A DNA stretch of 64,000 nt from an uncultured bacterium (GTDB lineage Bacteria; Bacillota; Clostridia; Lachnospirales; Lachnospiraceae), in assembly GCA_905215405.1 (NCBI GenBank), contig CAJMQE010000002.1, positions 1 through 64,000 of the forward strand, read 5' to 3'. Below are positions 52,008 through 61,048 of this stretch, one piece after another (the first letter of the stretch is position 1; each line of letters starts with the position of its first letter). Below the pieces are notes generated by a model. That model was not told the DNA's origin. It saw only the letters and a program-made list of their open reading frames with translations, and did not search any database. The position numbers were made by a program, and so were the translations under genes.

Positions 52008-53246
52008 ATGAAACGTGGTATCTTTCTAAAGATAGGGATTCTATGCGAATTTGCCTTCATTTTATTTCTCTTTACATATATCATCTTACACTACTCTTTC
52101 CCACCTGACAGCCAGTCTGTCGTAACAGATAATGTCTCCAGCAATAGTGAAAATGCCGCCGGATTACAGAATTCTGGAACTTCCATTACACCTGAAGATC
52201 CAGAAAGCGGAGAAGGCACAGGAAATAGTGGTTCGCTTGAGGATGCCACAACCGGTGATTCCGATTCTGACTATATTAAATGGGTCGAGTTCAACGTTTC
52301 CGAACAGGCTCTGGAAGACGCCTACAAACTGGATGTCAACTCTCAAGCCAATGAGGTGCGACTCAACTGGGTCGAACTGCTCGCTTACCTAGGTGCAAAA
52401 TATGGTGGTGATTTTAAGAGCTACAAACAATCTGATCTGACGAACTTTGCCAAGAAGTTGCAAAATCAGGAAACAACCATTGATGCCGTCAGCGCCGACA
52501 CGAAATATTACAACTACTATTATCAAGCTTATGATGCTGTTCTTGGTGGTCTCGTGGGAAACTATCAGATTCAGACCGCCAGCGATTCTAATCCGGATGA
52601 ACTTGTTTGGGTCGATAAATATGGTCTGAAAGGCTTTTCTCCCATTGCCAAAGGCTACTCTTATAGTGATTACGATGACTTTGGCGTATCCAGAAGTTAT
52701 GGATACCGACGAAATCACCTCGGTCATGATATGATGGGACAAATTGGAACACCAATTATTGCCGTTGAATCCGGCTATGTGGAAGTCATGGGCTGGAATC
52801 AGTACGGTGGATGGCGTATCGGTATTCGAAGTTTTGATAAAAAGAGATATTACTACTACGCGCATCTCCGTCAGAACTTTCCATTCAACAAATCTCTGCA
52901 GGAAGGCAGTGTCGTTCAGGCAGGCGATGTCATCGGCTATATGGGACACACCGGTTACAGTTCTACTGAAAATGTAAATAATATCGACCAGGTACATTTA
53001 CACTTCGGCCTTGAACTCATTTTCAATGAATGCCAGAAAGAATGTAACAACGAAATATGGGTCGACTGTTACGCCCTCACCCAGTTCCTCTATAAGAACA
53101 AATGTCAGACTGTCAAAGATCCAGACACCAAAGAATATTCCCGTGTCTACCAGATCATTGACCCTGCCGCTGAACAATACCGTGCTGAAAATGGGCTGGA
53201 GTCAGCAACCTCCCCTGATGTCAGTACAAATGGTACTTCAAACTGA
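52008..53246 (+). CDS. M23-family metallopeptidase, membrane-anchored
   Basis: 412 residues: an N-terminal membrane segment (about 7-29), a Ser/Gly/Thr-rich linker, a middle domain and a LytM/M23 domain. Zinc ligands are His and Asp in HLGHDMMG and the HLHFG motif. These enzymes cut peptide cross-links in peptidoglycan. GAGGTACAGTGC precedes the ATG. Confidence 0.9.
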   Translation: MKRGIFLKIGILCEFAFILFLFTYIILHYSFPPDSQSVVTDNVSSNSENAAGLQNSGTSITPEDPESGEGTGNSGSLEDATTGDSDSDYIKWVEFNVSEQALEDAYKLDVNSQANEVRLNWVELLAYLGAKYGGDFKSYKQSDLTNFAKKLQNQETTIDAVSADTKYYNYYYQAYDAVLGGLVGNYQIQTASDSNPDELVWVDKYGLKGFSPIAKGYSYSDYDDFGVSRSYGYRRNHLGHDMMGQIGTPIIAVESGYVEVMGWNQYGGWRIGIRSFDKKRYYYYAHLRQNFPFNKSLQEGSVVQAGDVIGYMGHTGYSSTENVNNIDQVHLHFGLELIFNECQKECNNEIWVDCYALTQFLYKNKCQTVKDPDTKEYSRVYQIIDPAAEQYRAENGLESATSPDVSTNGTSN

Positions 53247-53266
53247 CTTTTGATAACTTCCGTGTA

Positions 53267-53327
53267 AAAAGAAACAAGAGCAGCCATCTCACTGGTCTCC
53301 CAGTAAAATGACTACTCTTATTTTTTT
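53267..53327. terminator. Terminator between the M23 gene and tRNA-Gly
   Basis: AAGAGCAGCCATCTCACTGG pairs imperfectly with CCAGTAAAATGACTACTCTT and is followed by ATTTTTTTG on the plus strand; A/T-tracts on the other side let it also serve the tRNA transcript. Confidence 0.75.
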
Positions 53328-53337
53328 GTAACAAAAA

Positions 53338-53408
53338 AGCGGGTGATGGGAATCGAACCCACGTATCTAGCTTGGAAGGCTAGTGTTCTACCATTGAACT
53401 ACACCCGC
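53338..53408 (-). tRNA. tRNA-Gly (anticodon TCC)
   Basis: Minus-strand cloverleaf: acceptor GCGGGTG/CACCCGC, D-arm GTTCAATGGTAGAAC, anticodon loop CTTCCAA giving TCC, and T-arm GTGGGTTCGATTCCCAT. No CCA is encoded. Confidence 0.96.
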
Positions 53409-53416
53409 ATATAAAG

Positions 53417-53490
<74 letters not shown>

Positions 53491-53573
53491 TTCCTATTAT
53501 GTAATTACCAGCTGTCTATTGTCCCGGATAACTTTTTGTGATCGAGCAACACACACTCCATAACGCAATATTG

Positions 53574-53603
53574 ATTCTAGCATATCAGTGTTTGAATTGT
53601 CAA
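53574..53603 (-). promoter_or_regulatory. Promoter of the tRNA-Phe/tRNA-Gly operon
   Basis: TTGACA (53603-53598) and TAGAAT (53579-53574) on the minus strand with 18-bp spacing. A second TTGACA lies a little further upstream (near 53637). Confidence 0.75.
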
Positions 53604-53865
53604 GATATTTTACACCACTTTTTAACTTTAATGTCAAAAAGTTTTTATTACCATACTTACTTTACTATATGCACCTGCATCAGAAATGTTCCCATACAGA
53701 AAAATAAAGCAGATACAGGGATAGATACTCTCGATACTCTGCTTACCCTTCCCTGCCTGCTTCAATTCACTACTTCTATTAAACCCGAATTAAAATCCTG
53801 CTTACTGCTTCACTGCTTCGTCCTGATTGTATCCAAGTTTCGTCCTGCACATGAATCTAGCTTTT

Positions 53866-53976
53866 ACACTTGCGGCTTAGCCTTTGGACTTACCTTTGGC
53901 TTACACTTGCAACTCAGCCTTTGGACTTACCTTTGGCTTACACTTGCGACTCAGCCTTTGGACTTGCATTTTGCTT
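53866..53976. repeat. 37-bp tandem repeat
   Basis: ACACTTGC...CAGCCTTTGGACTT units start at 53866, 53903 and 53940 (period 37). They lie in the 450-bp space between the tRNA promoter and trmD. The open frame across it encodes no recognisable protein. Confidence 0.85.
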
Positions 53977-54055
53977 ACACCTACTTGGGTTTTGGACTCT
54001 AAACGAGCTTTTACTTAACTTCAATTAGATATTTCACTTTGTAATTTGTTATTTG

Positions 54056-54796
54056 TTATTTGTTCTTTCTTTTTTTCTTCTGGCTCTCTTCCTCTCGGAT
54101 CTTCTGCTCTGTCAGATAGATCTCATAGAGGTCAGGGCGGAATTTCTTGGTCCGCTCAATCGATTTCTGAAGACGCCATTCATCAATTTTTCCATGATGT
54201 CCTGACAAAAGAACTTCAGGCACTTTTTTACCATTATAAGTTTCCGGTCTGGTATACTGAGGATACTCGAGCAAATTGTCATGAAAGCTTTCAAATTCTG
54301 CTGATACATCATTATTCAGTACTCCTGGGACAAGTCTGGAAATCGCATCGATCATGACCATTGCAGGAAGTTCTCCACCTGTCAGTACATAATCACCAAT
54401 GGATACAAAGTCTGTTACGACTTCTTCCAGAGCTCTTTCGTCAATTCCTTCATAGTGTCCACAGAGGATTACCAGATCCTCTTCTTTTGCGAATTCTTCT
54501 GCCATTTCCTGTTTAAATGTGTGTCCCTGTGGTGTCATATATACCACTCTTGGTCTTTTCCCAGTTTTGCTGACAATAGATTCATATGCCTTGACAACAG
54601 GTTCTGCCTGCATGACCATACCTGCGCCTCCACCATATGGATAATCGTCTACCTTCATATGTTTATTGCTGGAAAAGTCTCTGATATCCACAGCATCAAC
54701 AGACAGGATGCCTTTTTCTATCGCGCGGCCTGTAATACTTGTACTTAATCCATCTATAATCATTTGAGGGAACAATGTTAGAACATGAAAATTCAT
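54056..54796 (-). CDS. trmD: tRNA (guanine(37)-N1)-methyltransferase TrmD
   Basis: 246 residues of the SPOUT class: the N-terminus MNFHVLTLFPQM, the GGAGMVMQAEP motif and the knot region LCGHYEGIDERALE and YVLTGGELPAMVMID. It methylates G37 to prevent frameshifting. It is usually in the rpsP-rimM-trmD-rplS operon, but here neither rimM nor rplS is adjacent. Confidence 0.96.
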   Translation of the reverse strand: MNFHVLTLFPQMIIDGLSTSITGRAIEKGILSVDAVDIRDFSSNKHMKVDDYPYGGGAGMVMQAEPVVKAYESIVSKTGKRPRVVYMTPQGHTFKQEMAEEFAKEEDLVILCGHYEGIDERALEEVVTDFVSIGDYVLTGGELPAMVMIDAISRLVPGVLNNDVSAEFESFHDNLLEYPQYTRPETYNGKKVPEVLLSGHHGKIDEWRLQKSIERTKKFRPDLYEIYLTEQKIREEESQKKKRKNK

Positions 54797-54842
54797 TCTT
54801 TCTTATCCTCTCTTACTTTTTTACTTTGTTTTTTCTCTATTT

Positions 54843-55994
54843 TTACTTTGCATCAATATTTGTAATTTCAGCAATCGTATTTAACATAAATCCATAGCAA
54901 GAATTGTAAAGTGCTACACCATTACTTGTTAACTCAGAATCCAGATTTCCACTGCCATCTGTAAATGCGTTGTAGAGATCGATGTAACTTACTCCATCTG
55001 TAGCAACCATCTGTACCAGTTTCTGATTCAGTTCCTTAATATTGTTATTTGAAATCTTAACAGTAGATTTATCTTCATACGATTTTGAAATAGGCAATAC
55101 TGAAACTATATGGATCTTGGTATTTGGAAGCTTGTCCTGAATCTCATGAATCAGATCTTTATAATACTGTGTGATCTTATCTGTGCTTCTGATATCCGTT
55201 CCATAATTCAGATCGTTAAGTCCAAGCATGATAAATACTTTATCAGGATTAGCAGAAACGATCTGATCTACGAACTTCGTTGCTTTGTCAGTTGTCACAT
55301 TATCATCTGAAATGACCTGACTGCTGTCAAGATATCCATAGTGTTCAATACCACTGATGATCATATCTCCGACAAATACAGAATTTGCATAGTAATCTTT
55401 ATATGAAAAATCTTCTGAATCTACTTTTTTGTCCGTTGTGAAAATTCTGTTATAAGGCTTATCTGCATCAGCCACAGTTGTCTGTTGTGCCTGTGTTTCT
55501 GTACCTACCGTATTATTATCTGCAATAGCTGCAGTTGTTTCCTGTTTTGCAGTTGTCTGCTTCTGAGCTGTTGTAGCGGCCCCATTGTCGCCCTTATTCA
55601 GGCCGCCAATGATCTTTGCCCCTGCGACAACAACAATTGCTGCTACAGCGATACCACCAAGTGTATACACATATTTCTTATATTTGTTCCATTGTCTTAA
55701 CTTCTTATTCAGTCTAATATCACTACTAGAATGAGCTGCATCAGCTCTATTGTTTCCGCCTGCTTCTGCATTATCTGCTCCATCAGTAGCATTCATTCTA
55801 TCGTTTGCACCATCTAATCCGTCATTCTCATTATTACCTTTAAAATCCTTACTGTAAACAGGCGCTGACATTGCCTCAACTGATCTTAAAATTTCTTCAT
55901 CTATATCAATATCTGCACTTTTCTTATTCTGTACAGCGTAATTTTTATTCTTTGTTTTATTATTTTTTACATTATTTGTATTCTTATTGTCCAT
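54843..55994 (-). CDS. Membrane-anchored SGNH-fold protein without the catalytic residues
   Basis: 383 residues: a low-complexity Asn/Asp-rich N-terminus, a membrane segment (about 111-130), a Thr/Ala/Gln-rich linker and an SGNH/GDSL fold from about 190. Block I is FVGDMIISG (Met211 where Ser is expected), and block III LGLNDLN is kept. Block V reads TSNGVALYN, with Asn358 and Ala361 in place of Asp and His. It is therefore probably inactive as an esterase and may bind a polymer. It precedes trmD. Confidence 0.85.
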   Translation of the reverse strand: MDNKNTNNVKNNKTKNKNYAVQNKKSADIDIDEEILRSVEAMSAPVYSKDFKGNNENDGLDGANDRMNATDGADNAEAGGNNRADAAHSSSDIRLNKKLRQWNKYKKYVYTLGGIAVAAIVVVAGAKIIGGLNKGDNGAATTAQKQTTAKQETTAAIADNNTVGTETQAQQTTVADADKPYNRIFTTDKKVDSEDFSYKDYYANSVFVGDMIISGIEHYGYLDSSQVISDDNVTTDKATKFVDQIVSANPDKVFIMLGLNDLNYGTDIRSTDKITQYYKDLIHEIQDKLPNTKIHIVSVLPISKSYEDKSTVKISNNNIKELNQKLVQMVATDGVSYIDLYNAFTDGSGNLDSELTSNGVALYNSCYGFMLNTIAEITNIDAK

Positions 55995-56018
55995 CTTATC
56001 CTGTCCTTTCTAAAGATG

Positions 56019-58139
56019 TTATCCGTGGATCTTTCTTAATATGACTGCGGAATTACCACGCAGACCAATATCCAGTTTTCCATCCGGCAAACTGTAGCCG
56101 AGATGTTGTGTACTGTATCCTCCATCATAAGTTACCAGAATCTGTTCGACATCATCTCTATGAGTCAGTCCTGTCTCCCACACAGGAATTACCGCCCTTC
56201 TTTCATCATCGCTATTATTAACAACGACAATGACAGCGTCTTCCCTGTTAAATCTTCCGTAACAAATCAGATTATACTCTGATTTCAGCGAAATAAAAGA
56301 GCCATTCTTTAAAACCGGTATCCTCTTATGTAATTGTATGATTTCCCGGTGAAATTTCAGAAGTTCTTCATCCTCTTTTCCCCATGGATATGTTCTTCTG
56401 TTATCCGGATCCGTCCAGCCACACAGGCCAGCTTCATCTCCGTAGTAAATTGTAGGTGCTCCGGGCCATGTCATCTGTATCACAACAGCTTCCCTGAAAA
56501 CAGCCTTATTGATTCCGGTTGATGCGGCTTGTGCCCCTTTTGATGAGATTCTTCCAACTGTACGGTTGGTTCTGGTCAGGAATCTCGAATGATCATGATT
56601 CGACAGTTCATTCATCGCAACCGTATAAGACTGCCCGCCCAAATGTGCCATATTATGTCTCATCGCACCAAAGAAATTATCTGCATTTCCCAGCATATCC
56701 TGACGGAACTCATCACTATGTTTCTGCATTCCTGTCAGGAACCAGGTAACAGGTTCCATAAATGCATCATAATTCATAACGGTATCCCATTCATCGCCCT
56801 GAAGCCAGTCATAGGAATCTCCATAGTTCTCTGCCAGTATAATTGCATCTGGATTCGCTTCTTTTACAGCACTCCGAAATTTCTTCCAGAACTTATGGTT
56901 GTATTCTTTATTATAACCAAGATCCGCTGCAACATCCAGTCTCCATCCATCCGCATTATAAGGCGCAGAGACCCATTTTTTTGCGATACTGAGGATGTAT
57001 TCCTCAAGTCTGTCTGAGCCTTCATAATTCAACTTAGGAAGGGTATCATATCCCCACCAGCCATCGTAGGAATTATTATCAGGCCACTGATTGCTAAAAA
57101 ATTTAAAGAACTCATGATAAGGACTCTCCCGGTCTGCATAAGCACCGCTCGCATAATCCTCTTTTGAGTTCTGATAGATCTTTTCCTTGTCCATCCATTT
57201 ATTAAATGATCCACAGTGATTAAATACACCATCAATGATGACTTTCATACCACGTCTGTGAATCTCACTGACCAGCTTTGCAAAATAATCATTGCTCGCT
57301 TCCAGATTCTTTTTACCTGCTACACGATTGATATATTTTGTTGCATGTGTATTATCCTGATCACCATCCGCTAACAGTTCACCGCCATCATCGACAATCA
57401 CACCAATATGAGGATCTATATAGTCATAATCCTGAATATCATACTTATGGTTCGAAGGAGATACGAACAACGGATTAAAGTAAATGACTTCGACTCCGAG
57501 GTCACTTAGATAATCGAGTTTTTCCCATACACCTTTTAAATCTCCGCCGTAGAATTCTCTGACGCCTTCTCCCTCCTGTGCAGGGATCTTGCTCCAGTCA
57601 TCTACGTGGATCGTATGTCCACCAATATAGGAATATTCATGATTACATATATCATTTGTACTGTCACCGTTGAAGAAACGGTCAACAAAAATCTGGTACA
57701 TTACTGCACCCTGTGCCCATTCAGGTGTCTGAAATCCTGGCATGATCTGAAAATTATAATATGGATTCAGTTCCCTTGCGGCACCGATCTGATTATAAAA
57801 ATAACAAAGCCGGCCTGTATTGACTTCAAAGTAGTAATACAGTTTTTCATCCGTCACGTGAATTACTGTCTCATAATAGTCAAACACACGATCTGCACTA
57901 ACCTTGCGCATTCTGTGTTTCTGATTGTTGACTACCAGAAGAGCCTCATCTATATTATCCCTGCCAGTCCTTAGACGAATTGTAACATCCTCATTTTCAA
58001 GTGGCTGTGCAGGATCTCTGTATTCTTTTGTTGCATCACTAAATAAAGCCTTGGGATTTAATATCGGTCTTGCGTTATACAAATACCGCATTTTTCTCTC
58101 ATCTTCTGTAAGACCTTCCGTTGATGTAACTATTCTCAT
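56019..58139 (-). CDS. Glycoside hydrolase family 13 (alpha-amylase/neopullulanase type)
   Basis: 706 residues. An N-terminal beta domain of about 130 residues resembles the starch-binding N-domain of cyclomaltodextrinase and neopullulanase. The (beta/alpha)8 barrel has the nucleophile in DGWRLDVA, the acid/base in ILAENYG and the third Asp in SNHDHSRF. There is no signal peptide, so it acts in the cytoplasm. AGGAG precedes the ATG at 58139, preferred to 58163. Confidence 0.92.
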   Translation of the reverse strand: MRIVTSTEGLTEDERKMRYLYNARPILNPKALFSDATKEYRDPAQPLENEDVTIRLRTGRDNIDEALLVVNNQKHRMRKVSADRVFDYYETVIHVTDEKLYYYFEVNTGRLCYFYNQIGAARELNPYYNFQIMPGFQTPEWAQGAVMYQIFVDRFFNGDSTNDICNHEYSYIGGHTIHVDDWSKIPAQEGEGVREFYGGDLKGVWEKLDYLSDLGVEVIYFNPLFVSPSNHKYDIQDYDYIDPHIGVIVDDGGELLADGDQDNTHATKYINRVAGKKNLEASNDYFAKLVSEIHRRGMKVIIDGVFNHCGSFNKWMDKEKIYQNSKEDYASGAYADRESPYHEFFKFFSNQWPDNNSYDGWWGYDTLPKLNYEGSDRLEEYILSIAKKWVSAPYNADGWRLDVAADLGYNKEYNHKFWKKFRSAVKEANPDAIILAENYGDSYDWLQGDEWDTVMNYDAFMEPVTWFLTGMQKHSDEFRQDMLGNADNFFGAMRHNMAHLGGQSYTVAMNELSNHDHSRFLTRTNRTVGRISSKGAQAASTGINKAVFREAVVIQMTWPGAPTIYYGDEAGLCGWTDPDNRRTYPWGKEDEELLKFHREIIQLHKRIPVLKNGSFISLKSEYNLICYGRFNREDAVIVVVNNSDDERRAVIPVWETGLTHRDDVEQILVTYDGGYSTQHLGYSLPDGKLDIGLRGNSAVILRKIHG

Positions 58140-58379
58140 ATCATTCACTCCTAAAAAATACAATATCGATCCAGTTTACTTCTTGACTGTTCAGTACCAG
58201 TTACTCTACGATTATCGCTCACATTTTTAGCAGTTTATTTCAGACTTTCTAAACAGTCACTTTATATTTTATAACTAATCCAAATAGAATTCAATTAAAA
58301 GTTCCTTAAATCAGAATTAAGTCAGATTTATTTTATAATTACTTATAGAAAAATACATTTTTATTATTTTTTTGCAAAG

Positions 58380-58412
58380 TAAAAAGGACAGCTTCCGAAC
58401 GCTGTCCTTTTT
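58380..58412. terminator. Terminator between ftsH and the GH13 gene
   Basis: AAAAAGGACAGC pairs with GCTGTCCTTTTT around an 8-nt loop. It may end the ftsH transcript 220 bp downstream of the ftsH stop, or protect the GH13 promoter. The rest of 58164-58631 is AT-rich with no recognised gene. Confidence 0.75.
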
Positions 58413-58631
58413 GGAGAAGGTATTTCACTTATTATGGGGTGTAGCAAAAAATATATAATGTATTGGGGGGGTTTTACGATGTTTATTATAGCAATAGGCA
58501 AGAAATAAGTGTTCACAAATATGTCAAAAATCGCCATGCTTTTTTGTGCACATTGAACAGTTATCGTATAAATCCTAAAACAATGTCGTTTTTAGTCTCC
58601 CACACACACCTTTTTTCGCCTTTTCACACGC

Positions 58632-60449
58632 CTAAAACAGTGCTTCGAACTCTTCTCTGGTAATTTTTTCTTTTTCAAGAAGTAAATCTGCGCACTTATG
58701 TAACACATCAATATGATCTGTTACCATAGTCTTTGCTTTATCATAGCAGTCGTCTATAATGCTCTTAACTTCTTCATCTATCTCTGTTGCAATATTTTCA
58801 CCATATGGTCTTGCATGTGCAAGATCTCTGCCAATAAATACTTCATCACTGTCATCATCATAATTGATCAGACCGAGCTTATCGGAGAATCCATATTTTG
58901 TTACCATCGATCTGGCTACTGATGTTGCCTGTTTGATATCCTGGGATGCACCGGTTGTTACATCATCAAAGATCAGTTCTTCAGCCACACGGCCACCAAG
59001 TCCTACAATGATATTCTGAAGCATTTTTCCCTTTGTATTAAACATTTCATCCTTTTCAGGAAGTGGCATTGTATAACCTGCTGCACCCATTCCTGTTGGA
59101 ATAATAGAAATTGTATGAACAGGACCAACATCTGGAAGCAGATGGAACAGAATTGCATGCCCTGCTTCATGATAAGCAGTAATTTTCTTTTCTTTATCAG
59201 AAATGATCTTGCTCTTCTTCTCAACACCAATTCCAACTTTAACAAATGATGCTTCTACATCAGCATTGGTGATATATTTTCTACCACTCTTTGCAGCTGT
59301 AATCGCAGCTTCATTTAACAGGTTCTCAAGATCCGCTCCTGTGAAACCTGCTGTTGTTCTGGACAGACTGTCAAGATCGACATCATCACCAAGTGGTTTT
59401 TTGGCTGCATGTACCTGAAGGATTTCATATCTGCCTTTGACATCTGGTCTGCCAACAACAACTTTTCTATCAAAACGACCTGGTCGTAAAATAGCTGGAT
59501 CAAGAATATCCACACGGTTAGTTGCTGCGATCACGATAATTCCTTCGTTAACACCAAATCCATCCATCTCGACCAACATCTGGTTTAATGTCTGTTCTCT
59601 TTCATCATGGCCGCCGCCCATTCCTGTACCTCTTCTACGGGCAACTGCATCAATTTCATCAATGAACACAATACATGGAGCATTCTTTTTGGCTTCTTCG
59701 AACAAATCTCTGACACGGGATGCACCAACACCAACGAACATTTCAACGAAATCAGAACCTGAGATACTAAAGAATGGTACCCCAGCTTCTCCTGCGATTG
59801 CTTTGGCAAGTAATGTCTTACCTGTTCCAGGAGGGCCTGTAAGGATCAGACCTTTTGGAATTCTTGCTCCAAGATCTGTATATTTCTTTGGATCCTTCAG
59901 GAAATCCACTACTTCTTCGAGTTCTTCTTTCTCTTCATGAAGTCCCGCAACATCATCAAATCTGACTTTGCGTGCTGCCTCATCCATCATCTTTGCACGG
60001 CTCTTACCAAAATTCATCATCTTGGAATTGCTGCTGCCTGCTGACTGTCTAGTCATCAGAATAAAGATAAATACCAGTGCAATCAGACCGATTCCACATG
60101 GAAGTATTGTGGTAAGCCAGATGCTGTCTCTTGCTACATCCTTTAATTCAAAGCTTACATTATAACTGTTCAGTTCGTTCTGAATCTCGTTTACATCGGA
60201 TACATACAGAGTTCTGGTCGTCCCATTATCTGCATTCTTTAATTCGATTGTAAGTACACCGGTCGGTGTTTCTGCATTCTGTTTGATCGTTACATCTGAG
60301 ATGTTCTCATCCTGCATATCCTTAACAAGCTGCTGGTAACTATACTGCTGACTCTGTACTCTTGTCTGCTTAATGAAAAAGTACCCGGCAACTGCAAGAA
60401 TAATAAAGAGGATATATACACCTATATTGCCATATCTGTTTTTATTCAT
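58632..60449 (-). CDS. ftsH: ATP-dependent membrane protease FtsH
   Basis: 605 residues: two membrane segments (about 10-26 and 112-132) around a small external domain, the AAA domain with GPPGTGKT (205-212), VFIDEIDA and the second region of homology NRVDILDPALLRPGRFDR-like, and the zinc protease site HEAGH (427-431). It degrades misassembled membrane proteins. It is last in spoIIE-tilS-hpt-ftsH; AGGAGG precedes the start. Confidence 0.97.
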   Translation of the reverse strand: MNKNRYGNIGVYILFIILAVAGYFFIKQTRVQSQQYSYQQLVKDMQDENISDVTIKQNAETPTGVLTIELKNADNGTTRTLYVSDVNEIQNELNSYNVSFELKDVARDSIWLTTILPCGIGLIALVFIFILMTRQSAGSSNSKMMNFGKSRAKMMDEAARKVRFDDVAGLHEEKEELEEVVDFLKDPKKYTDLGARIPKGLILTGPPGTGKTLLAKAIAGEAGVPFFSISGSDFVEMFVGVGASRVRDLFEEAKKNAPCIVFIDEIDAVARRRGTGMGGGHDEREQTLNQMLVEMDGFGVNEGIIVIAATNRVDILDPAILRPGRFDRKVVVGRPDVKGRYEILQVHAAKKPLGDDVDLDSLSRTTAGFTGADLENLLNEAAITAAKSGRKYITNADVEASFVKVGIGVEKKSKIISDKEKKITAYHEAGHAILFHLLPDVGPVHTISIIPTGMGAAGYTMPLPEKDEMFNTKGKMLQNIIVGLGGRVAEELIFDDVTTGASQDIKQATSVARSMVTKYGFSDKLGLINYDDDSDEVFIGRDLAHARPYGENIATEIDEEVKSIIDDCYDKAKTMVTDHIDVLHKCADLLLEKEKITREEFEALF

Positions 60450-60520
60450 CGCATACCTCCTGTTATCGAATGATAATAGATCTTCCCACTGGGTTCTGCA
60501 TACCTGCAGTTTCCTTTATG

Positions 60521-61048
60521 TTAAAGATGGACAACACCAATAAATGGAAGATTTCTGTATTTCTGATCGTAGTCAAGTCCATATCCCACTACAAATTTAT
60601 CAGGGATCTGGAATCCGTTATAATCCACATCAATTTCAAACTCACGTCTTTCAGGCTTGTCAAGTAATGTACAAAGCTTCAGGCTGTTTGGTTTTCTTTC
60701 ATTGAGCATAGGGAAGAGATGACTTAATGTTCTTCCTGAATCAATGATATCTTCAATTACGATTACATCTTTTCCTTCGATGCTTTCATCAAGTTCTTTC
60801 TTAATTGTAATCGTACCTGTTGATTCTGTACCTGAACCATAGCTTGAAACCTGCATGAAATCAACGGTTACTGGAATCGTTATTCTCTTTGCGAGTTCAC
60901 ATGTGAAAAATACACTGCCCTTTAAAATGCAAATAAGATGGACACTTCTGCCTTCATAATCTTTACTGATCTGCGCACCCAGCTCTACAATCCTCTTATT
61001 TAAATCCTCTTCTGGGATTAATACGCTGATATCGTGTTCTAACTTCAT
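60521..61048 (-). CDS. hpt: Hypoxanthine phosphoribosyltransferase
   Basis: 175 residues with the PRPP loop VIVIEDIIDSGRT and the C-terminal purine-contact segment DKFVVGYGLDYDQKYRNLPFIGVV. It salvages hypoxanthine and guanine with PRPP. The start overlaps the tilS stop as ATGA. Confidence 0.96.
   Translation of the reverse strand: MKLEHDISVLIPEEDLNKRIVELGAQISKDYEGRSVHLICILKGSVFFTCELAKRITIPVTVDFMQVSSYGSGTESTGTITIKKELDESIEGKDVIVIEDIIDSGRTLSHLFPMLNERKPNSLKLCTLLDKPERREFEIDVDYNGFQIPDKFVVGYGLDYDQKYRNLPFIGVVHL

Noticed and set aside
53538..54002. 154-codon open frame on the plus strand
   Set aside because: Its end is built from the 37-bp tandem repeat, and the rest overlaps the tRNA promoter. No domain or ribosome site was seen.
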